Position numbers and translations under genes: made by a program
Notes under the pieces: model-generated
The model's database searches: none
What the model was told of the DNA's origin: nothing
The model's input: the letters and a program-made list of their open reading frames with translations, nothing else
In this document: one piece after another, positions 14,873-23,641 of the stretch
How positions within the stretch are numbered: the stretch's first letter is position 1
Layout of the letters: every line of letters starts with the position of its first letter
Source of the DNA: Haloarcula ordinaria
Lineage (GTDB): Archaea > Halobacteriota > Halobacteria > Halobacteriales > Haloarculaceae
Reading direction: 5' to 3'
Assembly: GCF_029338275.1 (NCBI RefSeq)
Contig: NZ_CP119789.1
Span: 2,232,001-2,296,000, forward strand
DNA length: 64,000 nucleotides

Positions 14873-16612
14873 TCACTCCTCGGGGTCGGTCTGTCGCCGC
14901 TGACGGAGCTCGTGACGGGTGAACTGTGGCTGTGACAGCCGTGGCCCGCGCTGGCGTCGGAACGAGAGGAGGAGTGTCCCGCCAGCGAGCGTCGTCAGTG
15001 CCACCGCAGTCCACAGTGCGACCGGGGTCCCGCGGGTGTAGAGGAACGCGACGATTGGCACACCGGCGCTCAGGACGAGCCCCAGCAGGAGTCGGCGAGC
15101 CATGCGGGTAGTTAGTCCCCCGCTATCCTCCATGAGCGCCTGGACGAGCAGGTCGTCGCGACTCGCGGTATCGAGCGCCGTTTCGAGGCCTCGCGGCACG
15201 CGAACCAGTGCCCGACTCGTCGCCCGGACGGTGTTCGTGAGTTCCTCGCGAACGGCCGTCCCGGCCTCCGCCGCACCCTCCTCCATCACGTACTCGGTGA
15301 TGATGTCGATGAAGTCGAACTCGGGGTCCAGCGTCCGACAGACGCCCTCCAGAACCGTCGTCACGCGGACCACGAGTGCGAGGTCCTGGGGGAGGCGCAT
15401 CGGGAACTCGTACAGCTGCTCCTCGAACTGGCCGACGAGCTCCTCGATGCGGTACTGGCTGATGTCCTCGCCGCGGAACTGTTCGATGGCGATCTCGAAC
15501 GCTTCCCGCATCACCTCGCGGTTGGCGTGTGGGTCCATCGCCCCCATCGCGACGAACGCGTCCATCACCCGTTCGACGTCGTCGGCCGCCAGCGCGATGT
15601 AGAACTCCATCAACTGCTCCCGAGTCTGGGGACCCAGAGAGCCGGTCATCCCGAAGTCGTAGAAGACGAGCGTCCCGTCGGGCTGGACAGCCAGGTTCCC
15701 CGGGTGCGGGTCGGCGTGGAAGACACCGTCCTCGACGATCATCTGGATGTACACCTCCTCCAGGCGCCGGACCACCTCCCGGCGGTCGATGGCCAGCTCG
15801 TCCAGCCGTTCCACCTCGTCAATCTTCACCCCGTCGACGTACGTCATCGTCAGCAACCGACCGGTGCTGTGGGTCTCACGAACCGACGGGATGGCGATGT
15901 CGTCGCTGTCTGCGAAGTTTCTCCCGACCGTCTGAAGCATCCGGGCCTCGTGCCCGTAGTCCATCTCCCTGCGGATGGTCGCGGCGAACTCCTCGGCCAC
16001 GTTCTCCAGGGTGAAGGCCTGTCCCGGTGGCGCGCCGCGAGTCAAGATCGGTAGCAGGACGGACAGCACCCGGAGGTCGGATTCGACCCGTTCGCGGATA
16101 CCGGGCCGGAGCACTTTCACGGCGACCGTCTCGCCACCACACTCGGCGACGTACACCTGCCCGAGCGACGCACCGCTGATGGGCGTCGTCTCGAACTCGT
16201 CGAAGTGCTGTTCGATGGGGCCGAGCTCGCTCTCGATGACGCGCTCGATGTCGGCCCAGTCGTCGGGGGGAACCCGGTCCTGGAGCTCGGCCAGGACCTC
16301 GACGTACTCCTCCGGGAGCGCGTCGGGCCGGGTCGAGAGCATCTGGCCCAGTTTGATGAACGCCGGCCCGAGTTCGACGAAGGTGGTCTTGAGTTCGCGG
16401 GCGCGGCGGGTCCGCTCGGTCGACGAGACGGAGCGCGACCGACCGAAGAAGATGAACCGCCGCCTGTCGCGGGCCCAGGCGAGCACCAGCGGAACGAACT
16501 GCCAGACGATGACGCCCGTCCGCCAGAGCGCCCGCAGCGTCACGCTGAGTCCGGTCGGCTGGGTGCTGGCGCTCGAGGACGTGCGTTCTCCTGCACCGGC
16601 GGACTCACTCAC
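14873..16612 (-). CDS. ABC1/UbiB/AarF-family atypical kinase
   Basis: The 579-residue protein belongs to the ADCK/UbiB family of atypical kinase-like ATPases that support quinone synthesis; haloarchaea use menaquinone. It shows the family KxGQ motif (AFIKLGQMLSTR, near residue 90), the alanine-rich nucleotide loop (SGASLGQVYVAE), the lysine in VAVKVLRPG, the catalytic HADPHPGN segment and the YDFG metal site. Two hydrophobic helices near residues 515-560 anchor it to the membrane, as in other members. It converges with the photolyase gene (18 bp gap). Confidence 0.9.
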   Translation of the reverse strand: MSESAGAGERTSSSASTQPTGLSVTLRALWRTGVIVWQFVPLVLAWARDRRRFIFFGRSRSVSSTERTRRARELKTTFVELGPAFIKLGQMLSTRPDALPEEYVEVLAELQDRVPPDDWADIERVIESELGPIEQHFDEFETTPISGASLGQVYVAECGGETVAVKVLRPGIRERVESDLRVLSVLLPILTRGAPPGQAFTLENVAEEFAATIRREMDYGHEARMLQTVGRNFADSDDIAIPSVRETHSTGRLLTMTYVDGVKIDEVERLDELAIDRREVVRRLEEVYIQMIVEDGVFHADPHPGNLAVQPDGTLVFYDFGMTGSLGPQTREQLMEFYIALAADDVERVMDAFVAMGAMDPHANREVMREAFEIAIEQFRGEDISQYRIEELVGQFEEQLYEFPMRLPQDLALVVRVTTVLEGVCRTLDPEFDFIDIITEYVMEEGAAEAGTAVREELTNTVRATSRALVRVPRGLETALDTASRDDLLVQALMEDSGGLTTRMARRLLLGLVLSAGVPIVAFLYTRGTPVALWTAVALTTLAGGTLLLSFRRQRGPRLSQPQFTRHELRQRRQTDPEE

Positions 16613-16676
16613 TACCGTGGGTTCGGGGCGCGTGACAGATGAGTGTACTGGAACGGGGTAATCTCTACGGGGTGTC

Positions 16677-17384
16677 TCACAGCGGTATCTGCTCGGCAGC
16701 GAGACCGACTGCAGTCTCCCAGAGCGAGACGCCCACCGTCACCGAGAGGGCGAAGTCGAGCGCGAAAAACAGGAAGAGGGCCGCGCCGACGAAGTGGGCC
16801 TTCCGGAGGTCGAACGCGTTGGAGAACCGATGGAAGAACAGCGCGTTCGCGATGCTCACCGGGAGTATCGCCAGCATCTCGCCAGTCCAGAGCGCCGTCG
16901 GATGCGCGGCGTACTGCGTCGCGAGCGTGATGGTAATCATCTGCGTCTTGTCGCCGAACTCGCCGAAGGCCATCATCGCGAAGATGGGCAGGAAGCCGCC
17001 GAGTCTGTTCGGGACGCGCACGTCGACGACGGGGAGTCGGACGTCGATTTCACCACCGTCAGTCAGGTATCCTGCCGGACTGTCGCCCTCGAGCCCTCCC
17101 GCAGTGGGGGCCGACCGGACGAGCAGGACGGCGAAGACCACGAACAAGACCGCCGTCAGGGCGTCCAGATAGATACCTGGCAGCAGTTCAGTAACCCGCT
17201 GACCGAGCCAGATTTCGACGGCCGTCCAGCCGGCGAAGGCGCTCCCCGCGGCGGCGACGACCAGTGCCGGACTGAACCGCGTCGAGAGGCCAGCGATGAT
17301 GAACTGGACCTTCTCGCCCGGGAGGACGGCCAGCTGGGCGCCTGCCGCGATGAGGGCGACGCCGAGCCAGGTGGCTTCCGTCAT
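16677..17384 (-). CDS. GDT1/TMEM165 (UPF0016) family cation transporter
   Basis: Family members export Mn2+ or Ca2+ in exchange for protons. The 235-residue protein has about six hydrophobic helices in two halves. The second half keeps the signature ExGDKT (MMAFGEFGDKTQMI, near residue 140); the first half has a degenerate version (AVLPGEKVQF), a known feature of some archaeal members. A loop of about 40 mostly acidic residues joins the halves. Its start overlaps the stop of the DtxR-type regulator by 4 bp (ATGA), so both are translated from one message. I infer a manganese exporter governed by that regulator. Confidence 0.85.
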   Translation of the reverse strand: MTEATWLGVALIAAGAQLAVLPGEKVQFIIAGLSTRFSPALVVAAAGSAFAGWTAVEIWLGQRVTELLPGIYLDALTAVLFVVFAVLLVRSAPTAGGLEGDSPAGYLTDGGEIDVRLPVVDVRVPNRLGGFLPIFAMMAFGEFGDKTQMITITLATQYAAHPTALWTGEMLAILPVSIANALFFHRFSNAFDLRKAHFVGAALFLFFALDFALSVTVGVSLWETAVGLAAEQIPL

Positions 17385-18094
17385 GTCTGTGAGCGTTCGT
17401 CGGGGCCGCGACTGACCGTATCCGCGCCGGTCGCTTCGAGCGGCCGAACCTGGATCGCCTCGGTGATGTGGTCGGGGAGCGAGACGGTCGAGGTGCCGTC
17501 GATTCGGACCGTCATCATCCCGATGGGCGCGACCTCTTCGACGGTGAACCGGGTCCCCGGAGTGATGCCCTGTCTGTCGAGGTAGGTGAGCTCCTCCGAA
17601 TCCCGGTCGCGGACCCGGACGACCTCCAGGTGGTCGCCTTCGTCGTGGTCGGCCAACGAGGACTCGCCCGCGTCGTCGATGGGTTCGAGCGCGTCGTTGG
17701 GAATCGGGTCACCGTGCGGATCGACGGCCGGCTGGTCGAGCCTGTCGGCGACGCGACGCTCGAACTCCTCGCTGATGTGGTGTTCGAGAATCTCGGCCTC
17801 CTCGTGTACCTCGGCCCAGTCGTAGCCCAGTTCCTCGCTCAGGAACGTCTCGATGAGGCGGTGATGGCGGATGACCTCCAGGGCGACGGTCTCGCCCTCC
17901 GGCGTCAGCGTCACCCCCTTGTACTTCTCGCGGTCGACGAGTCCTCGCTCTGCCAGCTTCTCGACCATGCTCGTCGCCGTCGGCGGGGTCACGTCGAGGG
18001 TCTCGGCGAGTCTGGAGGTGGACACCGCCCCCCCGTCCTCCCGTTCCAGGCGGTAGATAGCCTTCAGATAGTCCTCCATCTTCGCGCTCAGCAT
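17381..18094 (-). CDS. DtxR/MntR-family metal-dependent repressor
   Basis: The 237-residue protein has an N-terminal winged helix (SAKMEDYLKAIYRLERED, then LAETLDVTPPTATSMVEKL), a dimerisation/metal-binding domain with the family histidines (VIRHHRLIETFLSEELGYDW, EAEILEHHISEEF) and a C-terminal SH3-like FeoA domain (GITPGTRFTVEEVAPIG). Such regulators bind Mn2+ or Fe2+ and repress uptake or activate efflux genes. It is the first gene of an operon with a GDT1-type transporter. A perfect palindrome at 18100-18119 sits between its TATA element and its start codon, so autoregulation is very likely. Confidence 0.92.
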   Translation of the reverse strand: MLSAKMEDYLKAIYRLEREDGGAVSTSRLAETLDVTPPTATSMVEKLAERGLVDREKYKGVTLTPEGETVALEVIRHHRLIETFLSEELGYDWAEVHEEAEILEHHISEEFERRVADRLDQPAVDPHGDPIPNDALEPIDDAGESSLADHDEGDHLEVVRVRDRDSEELTYLDRQGITPGTRFTVEEVAPIGMMTVRIDGTSTVSLPDHITEAIQVRPLEATGADTVSRGPDERSQT

Positions 18095-18099
18095 ACCGC

Positions 18100-18119
18100 G
18101 AATTAGACGCGTCTAATTC
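18100..18119. promoter_or_regulatory. palindromic operator of the DtxR-type regulator, with TATA element
   Basis: A perfect 20-bp palindrome with core AATTAGACGCGTCTAATT ends 5 bp before the regulator's start codon at 18094. A TATA-like element (ATATTTTTGA on the minus strand, 18118-18127) directly abuts it, which puts the expected transcript start at about 18095. A protein bound here would block polymerase. The form matches the interrupted palindromes bound by DtxR/MntR/SirR repressors; binding by this regulator is inferred from position. Confidence 0.8.
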
Positions 18120-18168
18120 AAAAATATGGTGGTATTGAGTCGCGCGTCGTGACACGGGAGCGCGCTAG

Positions 18169-18318
18169 TCACTCGTCGGCAGTGTAGGTCTCTGTTCGCG
18201 TCCGCGTCAGCAGATAGAGGAAGAGATAGCCGATAGCGCCGAGGAGAAACAACGTCGCCGGAATCAGGAACGGCCCGAAGGTGCTGACGAGCGTATCGAC
18301 CAGCGGGGTGACGAACAT
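18169..18318 (-). CDS. 49-residue single-helix membrane microprotein
   Basis: The ATG at 18318 opens a 49-residue frame (MFVTPLVDTLVSTFGPF onward) with one long hydrophobic segment, about residues 11-37 (FLIPATLFLLGAIGYLFLYL), followed by a short tail TRTRTETYTADE. GC-rich third positions and the membrane-protein composition support coding. The tail suggests the C-terminus in the cytoplasm near basic residues. It lies 74 bp upstream of the DtxR-type gene on the same strand, but the intervening palindrome and TATA element suggest separate promoters. The family is unknown to me. Confidence 0.6.
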   Translation of the reverse strand: MFVTPLVDTLVSTFGPFLIPATLFLLGAIGYLFLYLLTRTRTETYTADE

Positions 18319-18425
18319 ACCCCGAGTTAGGGCGGGGTAGTGATAAAACGGCGAGGCGGGGAGTCGGTCCGGTAACTATAGGTGGGACTGGCGACCGGCG
18401 ATACGAGATGGCTCCGAGAGGGCAC

Positions 18426-18674
18426 TCAGATGAGGTCCTGGTCCTCGAGGGAGGTCATCACGTCGTCGACGAACTCGTCGACGTTCTCGTAGGGGAACTC
18501 GCCGTCGAGCTTCGTGTTGAGTTCCATCGCCGTCATCGAGAAGTCGCCCGATTCGAACTTCGTCGACGGACCGCCCGGCAGGGCCGGGACGAGGTCCATC
18601 GGACTGGAGATGGGGTAGTCTGCGCCCTCGAACGCCTCGACGAACTGCTCTCGGAGGTCTGCTTTGTCTACCAT
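18426..18674 (-). CDS. MTH865-like family protein
   Basis: From the ATG at 18674 the protein has 82 residues (MVDKADLREQFVEAFEGADY). The pattern of an N-terminal helix, the PISSPMDLVPALPGGPSTKF loop and the conserved FESGDFSMTAMELNTKL segment matches the MTH865 family of small archaeal proteins, which have an EF-hand-like helical fold and no known function. An upstream in-frame extension to 18728 is not conserved. It stands alone between the microprotein and the divergent lipoprotein gene. Confidence 0.8.
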   Translation of the reverse strand: MVDKADLREQFVEAFEGADYPISSPMDLVPALPGGPSTKFESGDFSMTAMELNTKLDGEFPYENVDEFVDDVMTSLEDQDLI

Positions 18675-18793
18675 TGTTCGTCTCACTGTAGCGCCACACG
18701 TTGCATAAAAGGTTCGAAGACGCGACACTATTCCGTTGTTGGAAGTTTATTCGCGTCGTTCAGGTTCTTGTCCCTCCGTCCCTAACGACGGCT

Positions 18794-20140
18794 ATGGTCC
18801 CACAGCGTCGACGGCAGTTCCTTCGCGCCGGCGTACTCGCACTGGGTGGCCTGGCAGGGTGTGTCGGGCCCAGCGGTTCAGCGTCCCCCGATGCAGCGGG
18901 AGACTCCGGCGACGGAACCAGAGCGGGCCCCACAGACGGACAGTCGAACCAATCACTCGAGTCACTCGAACTCCGGACCGAACCGGTCGCCGACGGGCTC
19001 ACCGCACCCGTTGACGTCGCGGTCCCACGCCCCACCGAGTACTTCATCGCCGACCAGGCCGGTACCGTCTCGCGAATCGGTTCCGACGGCGAGCGAGAGA
19101 CGGTCCTCGACGTCCGGGACCGGATGGTCACCGTCGGTGGCTACGACGAACGGGGCTTGCTCGGTCTGGCCCTCCACCCGGACTACGACGGCGACGGGCG
19201 ACTGTTCGTCAGGTACAGCGCTCCACGACGGGACGGGACGCCCGAGAACTACTCCCACACGTTCGTCCTGGCCGCGTTCCAGGTCAGCGAGGGCACCGTC
19301 GACCCGTCGAGCGAACGGACGGTACTCGAGATCCCACAGCCCCAGTCGAACCACAACGCCGGGGCCATTGCCTTCGGTCCGGACGGCTATCTCTACGTAG
19401 CCGTCGGCGACGGTGGCGCGGGCGGCGACCAGGGCCGAGGACACGTCGACGACTGGTACGACGCCGTCGACGGCGGGAACGGACAGGATATCACCGACAA
19501 CCTCCTCGGGAGCATCCTCAGATTGGACGTCGACGACGTGCCGAGCGGCGACGCCTACGGGATTCCGGACGACAATCCGCTCGTCGACGAGCCCGGCCTC
19601 GACGAGCAGTACGCCTGGGGGTTCCGGAACCCGTGGCGGTTCTCCTTCGGTCCGGCGGGACGATTCTTCGTCGCCGACGTCGGCCAGAACGAGTTCGAGG
19701 AGGTGAACGTCGTCGAACGCGGCGGGAACTACGGGTGGAACGTCCGTGAGGCGACACAGTGCTACAACGCGTCTGAGTGTCCGTCGGAGACACCGGACGG
19801 CGACCCGCTGCTGGACCCGATAATCGAGTACCCGCACGGCGGGGCCGAGGTGTCCGGCGTGTCGGTCATCGGCGGCTACCTCTACGACGGGGCGTCGATT
19901 CCCGACCTCCAGGGACGCTACGTCTTCGCGGACTGGCGGGTGAGCGGTCGGCTGTTCGTCGCGAGCGAACGCGAGTCAGAGCGGTGGCCGGTCCAAACGG
20001 TGCCGATCAACGGCGACGACTTTGGGTCGAACGTCCTCTCGTTCGGCCGGATGCCCGACGGCGAACTGCTCGTCTGTACGACGGATGGGGGCGGTGTGAG
20101 CGGGGACAGCGGCGTGGTCCATCGGATTCGCGGGGCGTGA
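18794..20140 (+). CDS. glucose/sorbosone dehydrogenase-like (PQQ-type) Tat lipoprotein
   Basis: The 448-residue protein starts at the ATG at 18794 with a twin-arginine signal and lipobox (RRRQFLRAGV ... LGGLAGC), so it is exported folded and lipid-anchored. After an acidic linker rich in Gly, Asp and Ser comes a six-bladed propeller of the soluble aldose sugar dehydrogenase family: PVDVAVPRPTEYFIADQAG, ERGLLGLALHPDY, NHNAGAIAFGPDGYLYVAVG, LDEQYAWGFRNPWRFSF and ISVIGGYLYDG-type blades. Bacterial relatives oxidise sugars with PQQ and calcium; whether haloarchaea make PQQ is unclear, so cofactor and substrate are uncertain. Confidence 0.85.
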   Translation: MVPQRRRQFLRAGVLALGGLAGCVGPSGSASPDAAGDSGDGTRAGPTDGQSNQSLESLELRTEPVADGLTAPVDVAVPRPTEYFIADQAGTVSRIGSDGERETVLDVRDRMVTVGGYDERGLLGLALHPDYDGDGRLFVRYSAPRRDGTPENYSHTFVLAAFQVSEGTVDPSSERTVLEIPQPQSNHNAGAIAFGPDGYLYVAVGDGGAGGDQGRGHVDDWYDAVDGGNGQDITDNLLGSILRLDVDDVPSGDAYGIPDDNPLVDEPGLDEQYAWGFRNPWRFSFGPAGRFFVADVGQNEFEEVNVVERGGNYGWNVREATQCYNASECPSETPDGDPLLDPIIEYPHGGAEVSGVSVIGGYLYDGASIPDLQGRYVFADWRVSGRLFVASERESERWPVQTVPINGDDFGSNVLSFGRMPDGELLVCTTDGGGVSGDSGVVHRIRGA

Positions 20141-20245
20141 GAACAGGAGACCGGTCGATAGTCTCGGCTCGTTGTCCGTCCGGTCCGTGTGCTACCACGT
20201 CTGCCGATACGGTTTTACGTCGGAATTGGCTTACGTTCGGTAGAG

Positions 20246-20851
20246 ATGATGGCAACGACACACGCGCTCGTCGCGGTGGCGGTCGCGTCGCTGTTCGCCT
20301 TCACCAACCCCGAGTCCGCGAGCGTCGCGCTGGTGGGGGCCTTCGCGGGTGGGGTGTTCCCGGACCTGGACCTGTACTTCGGCCATCGGAAGACGCTGCA
20401 CTTCCCGACGTACTACTGGCCGGTCGTCGCCGTCTCCGGACTACTGGTGTTCGTCGGGAGCAGCCCCTTCACCGTGGGCCTGTTCTTCTTCACCCTTGGC
20501 GCGGCCCTGCACTCGACGATGGACATCTTCGGTGGCGGCCTGGAGCTTCGGCCGTGGGAGGCCGGGTCGGAGCGGGCGGTGTACGACCACTTCCGGAACC
20601 GCTGGCACCGCCCTCGACGGTGGATTCGCTACGATGGGGCCCCCGAAGACGCCGTCGTCGCCACTGCGGTCGCGGTCCCATCGCTCGTCGTTGCAGACGG
20701 GTCGGTGGAACTGCTCGTCGTCGGGGCCATGCTCGTCTCGCTGACGTACGCGCTGGTCCGCCGGAAGATCCCGCTGCTCGCCGGACTCGCGCTCAAGTGC
20801 GTCCCGGCACCGCTGTACGGCTACGTCCCGGAGCGATTCATCGAGGGGTAA
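20246..20851 (+). CDS. membrane-bound metal-dependent hydrolase-like protein (YdjM/DUF457 type)
   Basis: The protein has 201 residues from the ATG at 20246 (MMATTHALVAVAVASL). The N-terminal TTHALVA helix and the following AGGVFPDLDLYFGHRKTLHFPTYYW segment contain the histidine/aspartate pattern (H, PDLD, GHRKTLH) of YdjM-like inner-membrane proteins with predicted metal-dependent hydrolase activity. Four to five membrane helices can be seen. A HSTMDIFGGGLEL segment adds another H...D pair. Substrate and role are unknown. It converges with the next gene, leaving only 1 bp between the stop codons. Confidence 0.7.
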   Translation: MMATTHALVAVAVASLFAFTNPESASVALVGAFAGGVFPDLDLYFGHRKTLHFPTYYWPVVAVSGLLVFVGSSPFTVGLFFFTLGAALHSTMDIFGGGLELRPWEAGSERAVYDHFRNRWHRPRRWIRYDGAPEDAVVATAVAVPSLVVADGSVELLVVGAMLVSLTYALVRRKIPLLAGLALKCVPAPLYGYVPERFIEG

Positions 20852-20852
20852 G

Positions 20853-21395
20853 TCAGGCCTCGCCGTCGCCTGTCTCGCCCCGGTCGATGAGATTCTCGAG
20901 GCACTCGTCACCGAACGCCAGGACGACCAGCGCGCCGAGGAGGTTGAAGCAGAGGTCGAATATCGTGTCCCGCGTCCCGTAGGTCATCAGGACCGGCTCG
21001 ATGCCGAGTGCCTCGGCCGTGTAGTGTATCGCGTACTCGCCGAGTTCCCACAGGACCCCGGCGACACCGACGACGCCGAGGACGTTCACCGTCGGGTCCG
21101 CCCCGCGGCGGCGAGTGACGACGTGGACGAGGCCGCCGAGGAGCGTCGCCGAGTGCGTGTGGGTAAGGTGGTCCCACCACCAGGTGTCGTCGTACGGTCC
21201 GAGCATCCCGACGGCGTGTGTGACCATCGCCGAGCTGGCGTACAGGCGCTGCCAGGGGCGGAACTCGACGTCGTAGGTGGACTCTAGGATGCCAGGCAGG
21301 AACGTCCCCGCGAGCGCGAGCAGCGCGTTCACTGCGGCCCCCCAGCTCCGCCGTCGGAGCGCGATGACGAAGAGGACGACGAGCGAGATGCGCAT
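20853..21395 (-). CDS. integral membrane protein, YjdF/DUF2238-like
   Basis: The ATG at 21395 gives 180 residues (MRISLVVLFVIALRRRSW); another in-frame ATG at 21443 would add 16. Five hydrophobic segments are visible. The WWWDHLTHTHSATLLGGLVHV region with several histidines and the later GVLWELGEYAIHY and RDTIFDLCFNLLGALVV segments match the DUF2238 (YjdF) pattern, where an aspartate/histidine-rich core sits in the membrane. No function is established for the family. Confidence 0.7.
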   Translation of the reverse strand: MRISLVVLFVIALRRRSWGAAVNALLALAGTFLPGILESTYDVEFRPWQRLYASSAMVTHAVGMLGPYDDTWWWDHLTHTHSATLLGGLVHVVTRRRGADPTVNVLGVVGVAGVLWELGEYAIHYTAEALGIEPVLMTYGTRDTIFDLCFNLLGALVVLAFGDECLENLIDRGETGDGEA

Positions 21396-21503
21396 GCTCC
21401 GCTCTCCTTCCTCGGCGAGTCTGGGAGCCGATGGCGAGAACACGGGTGATCTACTGGCTACTGAGGGTCGGCGTCAGAAAAGGCGTTTCGCCCGGATTCC
21501 AGG

Positions 21504-22097
21504 TCAGTCGTCGGCGAGCACAGCCGCGTCGCCGTGGGAGACCTCGTCGCCGAGGACCGTCATGAACTCGGCGAGCCACTCGGGGTGGTCCGGCCAGGCC
21601 TGCCCGGTGACGAGGTTCCGGTCGCGGACGACGCCGTCGACCCACGAACAGCCGGCCGCCTCGCACTCCGGGCGACAGGCCGGATACGACGTCGCCTGGT
21701 ACCCGTCGAGGACTCCCGCGGCGGCGAGAATCTGTGGGCCGTGACAGAGCGCCGCGACTGGCTTGTCGGCCTCGAAGAAGTGCTGGACCGCCTCGATGAC
21801 TTCCTCGTATGTCCGCAGGTACTCCGGTGCCCGGCCGCCGGGGACGACCAGTGCGTCGTAGTCGCTTGGGTCGACGTCGGCCATCGTCGCGTTGAGCTCG
21901 AAGTCGTGCCCACGCGCCTCCATGTACGTCTGGTCGCCACGGAAGTCGTGGATTGCCGTTTTCACCTTCTCGCCGGCTTCCTTGTCCGGACAGACCGCGT
22001 GGACCTCGTGGCCGACCATCTGGAGTGCCTGGAACGGAACCAATATCTCGGCGTCTTCGCCGAAGTCACCGACTATCATCAGGATGTTTTTGCCCAT
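21504..22097 (-). CDS. DJ-1/PfpI family protein
   Basis: The 197-residue protein (ATG at 22097; a second ATG lies at 22106) has the DJ-1/PfpI fold: an N-terminal strand with the acidic elbow partner (ILMIVGDFGEDAE), the YDALVVPGGRAPEYLR segment, and the nucleophile cysteine in KPVAALCHGPQIL. Members include proteases, glyoxalases and deglycases. The HDFELNATMADVDPSDYD part is typical of the PfpI/YhbO branch, linked to stress resistance. A TATA-like element (TTTATT on the minus strand near 22131) is suitably placed. It lies beside an unrelated HAD gene. Confidence 0.88.
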   Translation of the reverse strand: MGKNILMIVGDFGEDAEILVPFQALQMVGHEVHAVCPDKEAGEKVKTAIHDFRGDQTYMEARGHDFELNATMADVDPSDYDALVVPGGRAPEYLRTYEEVIEAVQHFFEADKPVAALCHGPQILAAAGVLDGYQATSYPACRPECEAAGCSWVDGVVRDRNLVTGQAWPDHPEWLAEFMTVLGDEVSHGDAAVLADD

Positions 22098-22168
22098 TGG
22101 TGTCACCGAACTATCCTTCTCGCCCGGAAGAAATAAAGACAGAGGTGAATTATCATCAAGAAAATGAT

Positions 22169-22954
22169 TTATCGCTCGAAGACCCGCCCCACGTCTGCCA
22201 GCGAGTCGATGACGTAGTCCGGTCGCACGTCGCTCCGGGCCAGGTCGTCTTCGTCGGTGACGCCGGTCATGACTAGCGCCGTCGTCATCCCGGCCCGCTC
22301 GCCCATCGCGATGTCCGTGTCGAGTCGGTCACCGACGATGAGACACTCCTCTGCCGGGCGACCCACGCGCTCCAGTGCGGCGTCCACGGCCACCTGGGAG
22401 GGCTTCCCGAGAATCGTATCCGGTTCGCGCTCGACGACGCCGGCTATCGCCCGGATAATCGCCCCCGAACCCGGCACGGCGTTCCCGTCGGCGTCCGGAA
22501 ACGTCCGGTCGGGGTCGGTCCCCAGGAACACCGTGTCGTCGTCTATCGCGCGGAGCGACGCGACCATGTCCCGGTAGTGAAACGAGTCGGTCCAGGAGGC
22601 CAGCAGGACGTCGGCGGCCGCCGGGTCCTCGACGATGTCCGTAGCGGTCCGCCGAACGTGTGTCCGGAGTTCGTCGCTGCCGACGACGAACACCGACTCA
22701 CCGGGATGCGTGGAATCGAGGTAGTCGCAGGTGACGACGGCGGAGGAACACGCCTCGCCGGGACGGGCGTCGACACCGAGGCCGTCCAGCCGTTCGACGT
22801 ACTCCGTGCCGTCGTGGAGCGGATTGTTCGAGAAGAAGCAGACCGCTGCGTCTCGGCGTCGAATCTCGTCGACCGCGTCCGTCGCGCCCGGGATGAGCGA
22901 GTCGCCGCGGTAGACTGTGCCGTCCAGGTCGAGGATTACGCCCCCGTAGGTCAT
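22169..22954 (-). CDS. HAD-superfamily IIA hydrolase (NagD-like phosphatase)
   Basis: The 261-residue protein shows HAD motif I at the N-terminus (GVILDLDGTVYRGD), motif II (CFFSNNPLHDG), and motifs III/IV near the C-terminus (ILGKPSQVAVDAAL and CLIVGDRLDTDIAMGERAGM). The large C2A cap between motifs II and III and the LDGTVYRG signature place it with NagD/AraL phosphatases, which act on small phosphate esters such as sugar or nucleotide phosphates. The exact substrate is not known. It sits 71 bp upstream of the DJ-1 gene on the same strand. Confidence 0.88.
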   Translation of the reverse strand: MTYGGVILDLDGTVYRGDSLIPGATDAVDEIRRRDAAVCFFSNNPLHDGTEYVERLDGLGVDARPGEACSSAVVTCDYLDSTHPGESVFVVGSDELRTHVRRTATDIVEDPAAADVLLASWTDSFHYRDMVASLRAIDDDTVFLGTDPDRTFPDADGNAVPGSGAIIRAIAGVVEREPDTILGKPSQVAVDAALERVGRPAEECLIVGDRLDTDIAMGERAGMTTALVMTGVTDEDDLARSDVRPDYVIDSLADVGRVFER

Positions 22955-23000
22955 CTTGCGCCAGTATGCGCCCGACGGGGAAAAGTGCGTCTCGTTCGAG

Positions 23001-23600
23001 TCAGTCCCCGCGCGCGCTCAGCGCCACCAGCACGACCCAGCCGGTGATGACCAGCGCGCCGGCGATCTCCGGAACCGCCAGCCCGGCCCTGAGAATCGGG
23101 CCACCAGTGCTCCACCACCACCAGACGCCGACGTGGACGACGACCAGGGCGAGCGTCGCGACGCCGCGTCGAACGGCCCCGGCGATGAGTGCGCCCGTCC
23201 CGTCGAACGACATCGCGACCATCGAGAGCAGGTAGAGACCGATGGCCGCTGGCGCGTGCAGTGGTTGCGACTGAGGGAAGACCCCGACGCCGACCATCGC
23301 GACCATGGCACCGGCGAACGGCGGGACCGCGAGTCGCTGGACGTGGTTGTCGGCCACCGCCCAGAGCGCGACCGTGAACCCGACGCCGAGCACGCCGCCA
23401 AGCACGAGTCCGCCGTTGAACAGCGCCGTCGTCACCGGTGTCGCGACCGCCGTCCCGGGCTGACCCAGGTTCGAGAGTGCGTTCTCCGACCAGCTGAACG
23501 ACGGTGACGCGACGACGGCACTTAGAATCGCTACGTTGGTCGTCACCACCGAGGCGAGTCCCGCCGCCACGCTCGTCTGTAACCGGCTGGCCGGGCTCAT
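23001..23600 (-). CDS. DUF998 family membrane protein
   Basis: The 199-residue protein has about six hydrophobic helices. The conserved N-terminal DUF998 segment can be seen: SPSFSWSENALSNLGQPGTA, where the serine/asparagine/glycine pattern follows the first helix, then a LFNGGLVLGGVLGVGF helix and a VFPQSQPLHAPAAIGLYLLS segment. The family is widespread in archaea and has no assigned function. It is separated from the HAD gene by 46 bp in the same direction. Confidence 0.8.
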   Translation of the reverse strand: MSPASRLQTSVAAGLASVVTTNVAILSAVVASPSFSWSENALSNLGQPGTAVATPVTTALFNGGLVLGGVLGVGFTVALWAVADNHVQRLAVPPFAGAMVAMVGVGVFPQSQPLHAPAAIGLYLLSMVAMSFDGTGALIAGAVRRGVATLALVVVHVGVWWWWSTGGPILRAGLAVPEIAGALVITGWVVLVALSARGD

Positions 23601-23641
23601 TGCGTCGGCACCACTCGGCGCGGGCTGTTAACTGTTCGTCA

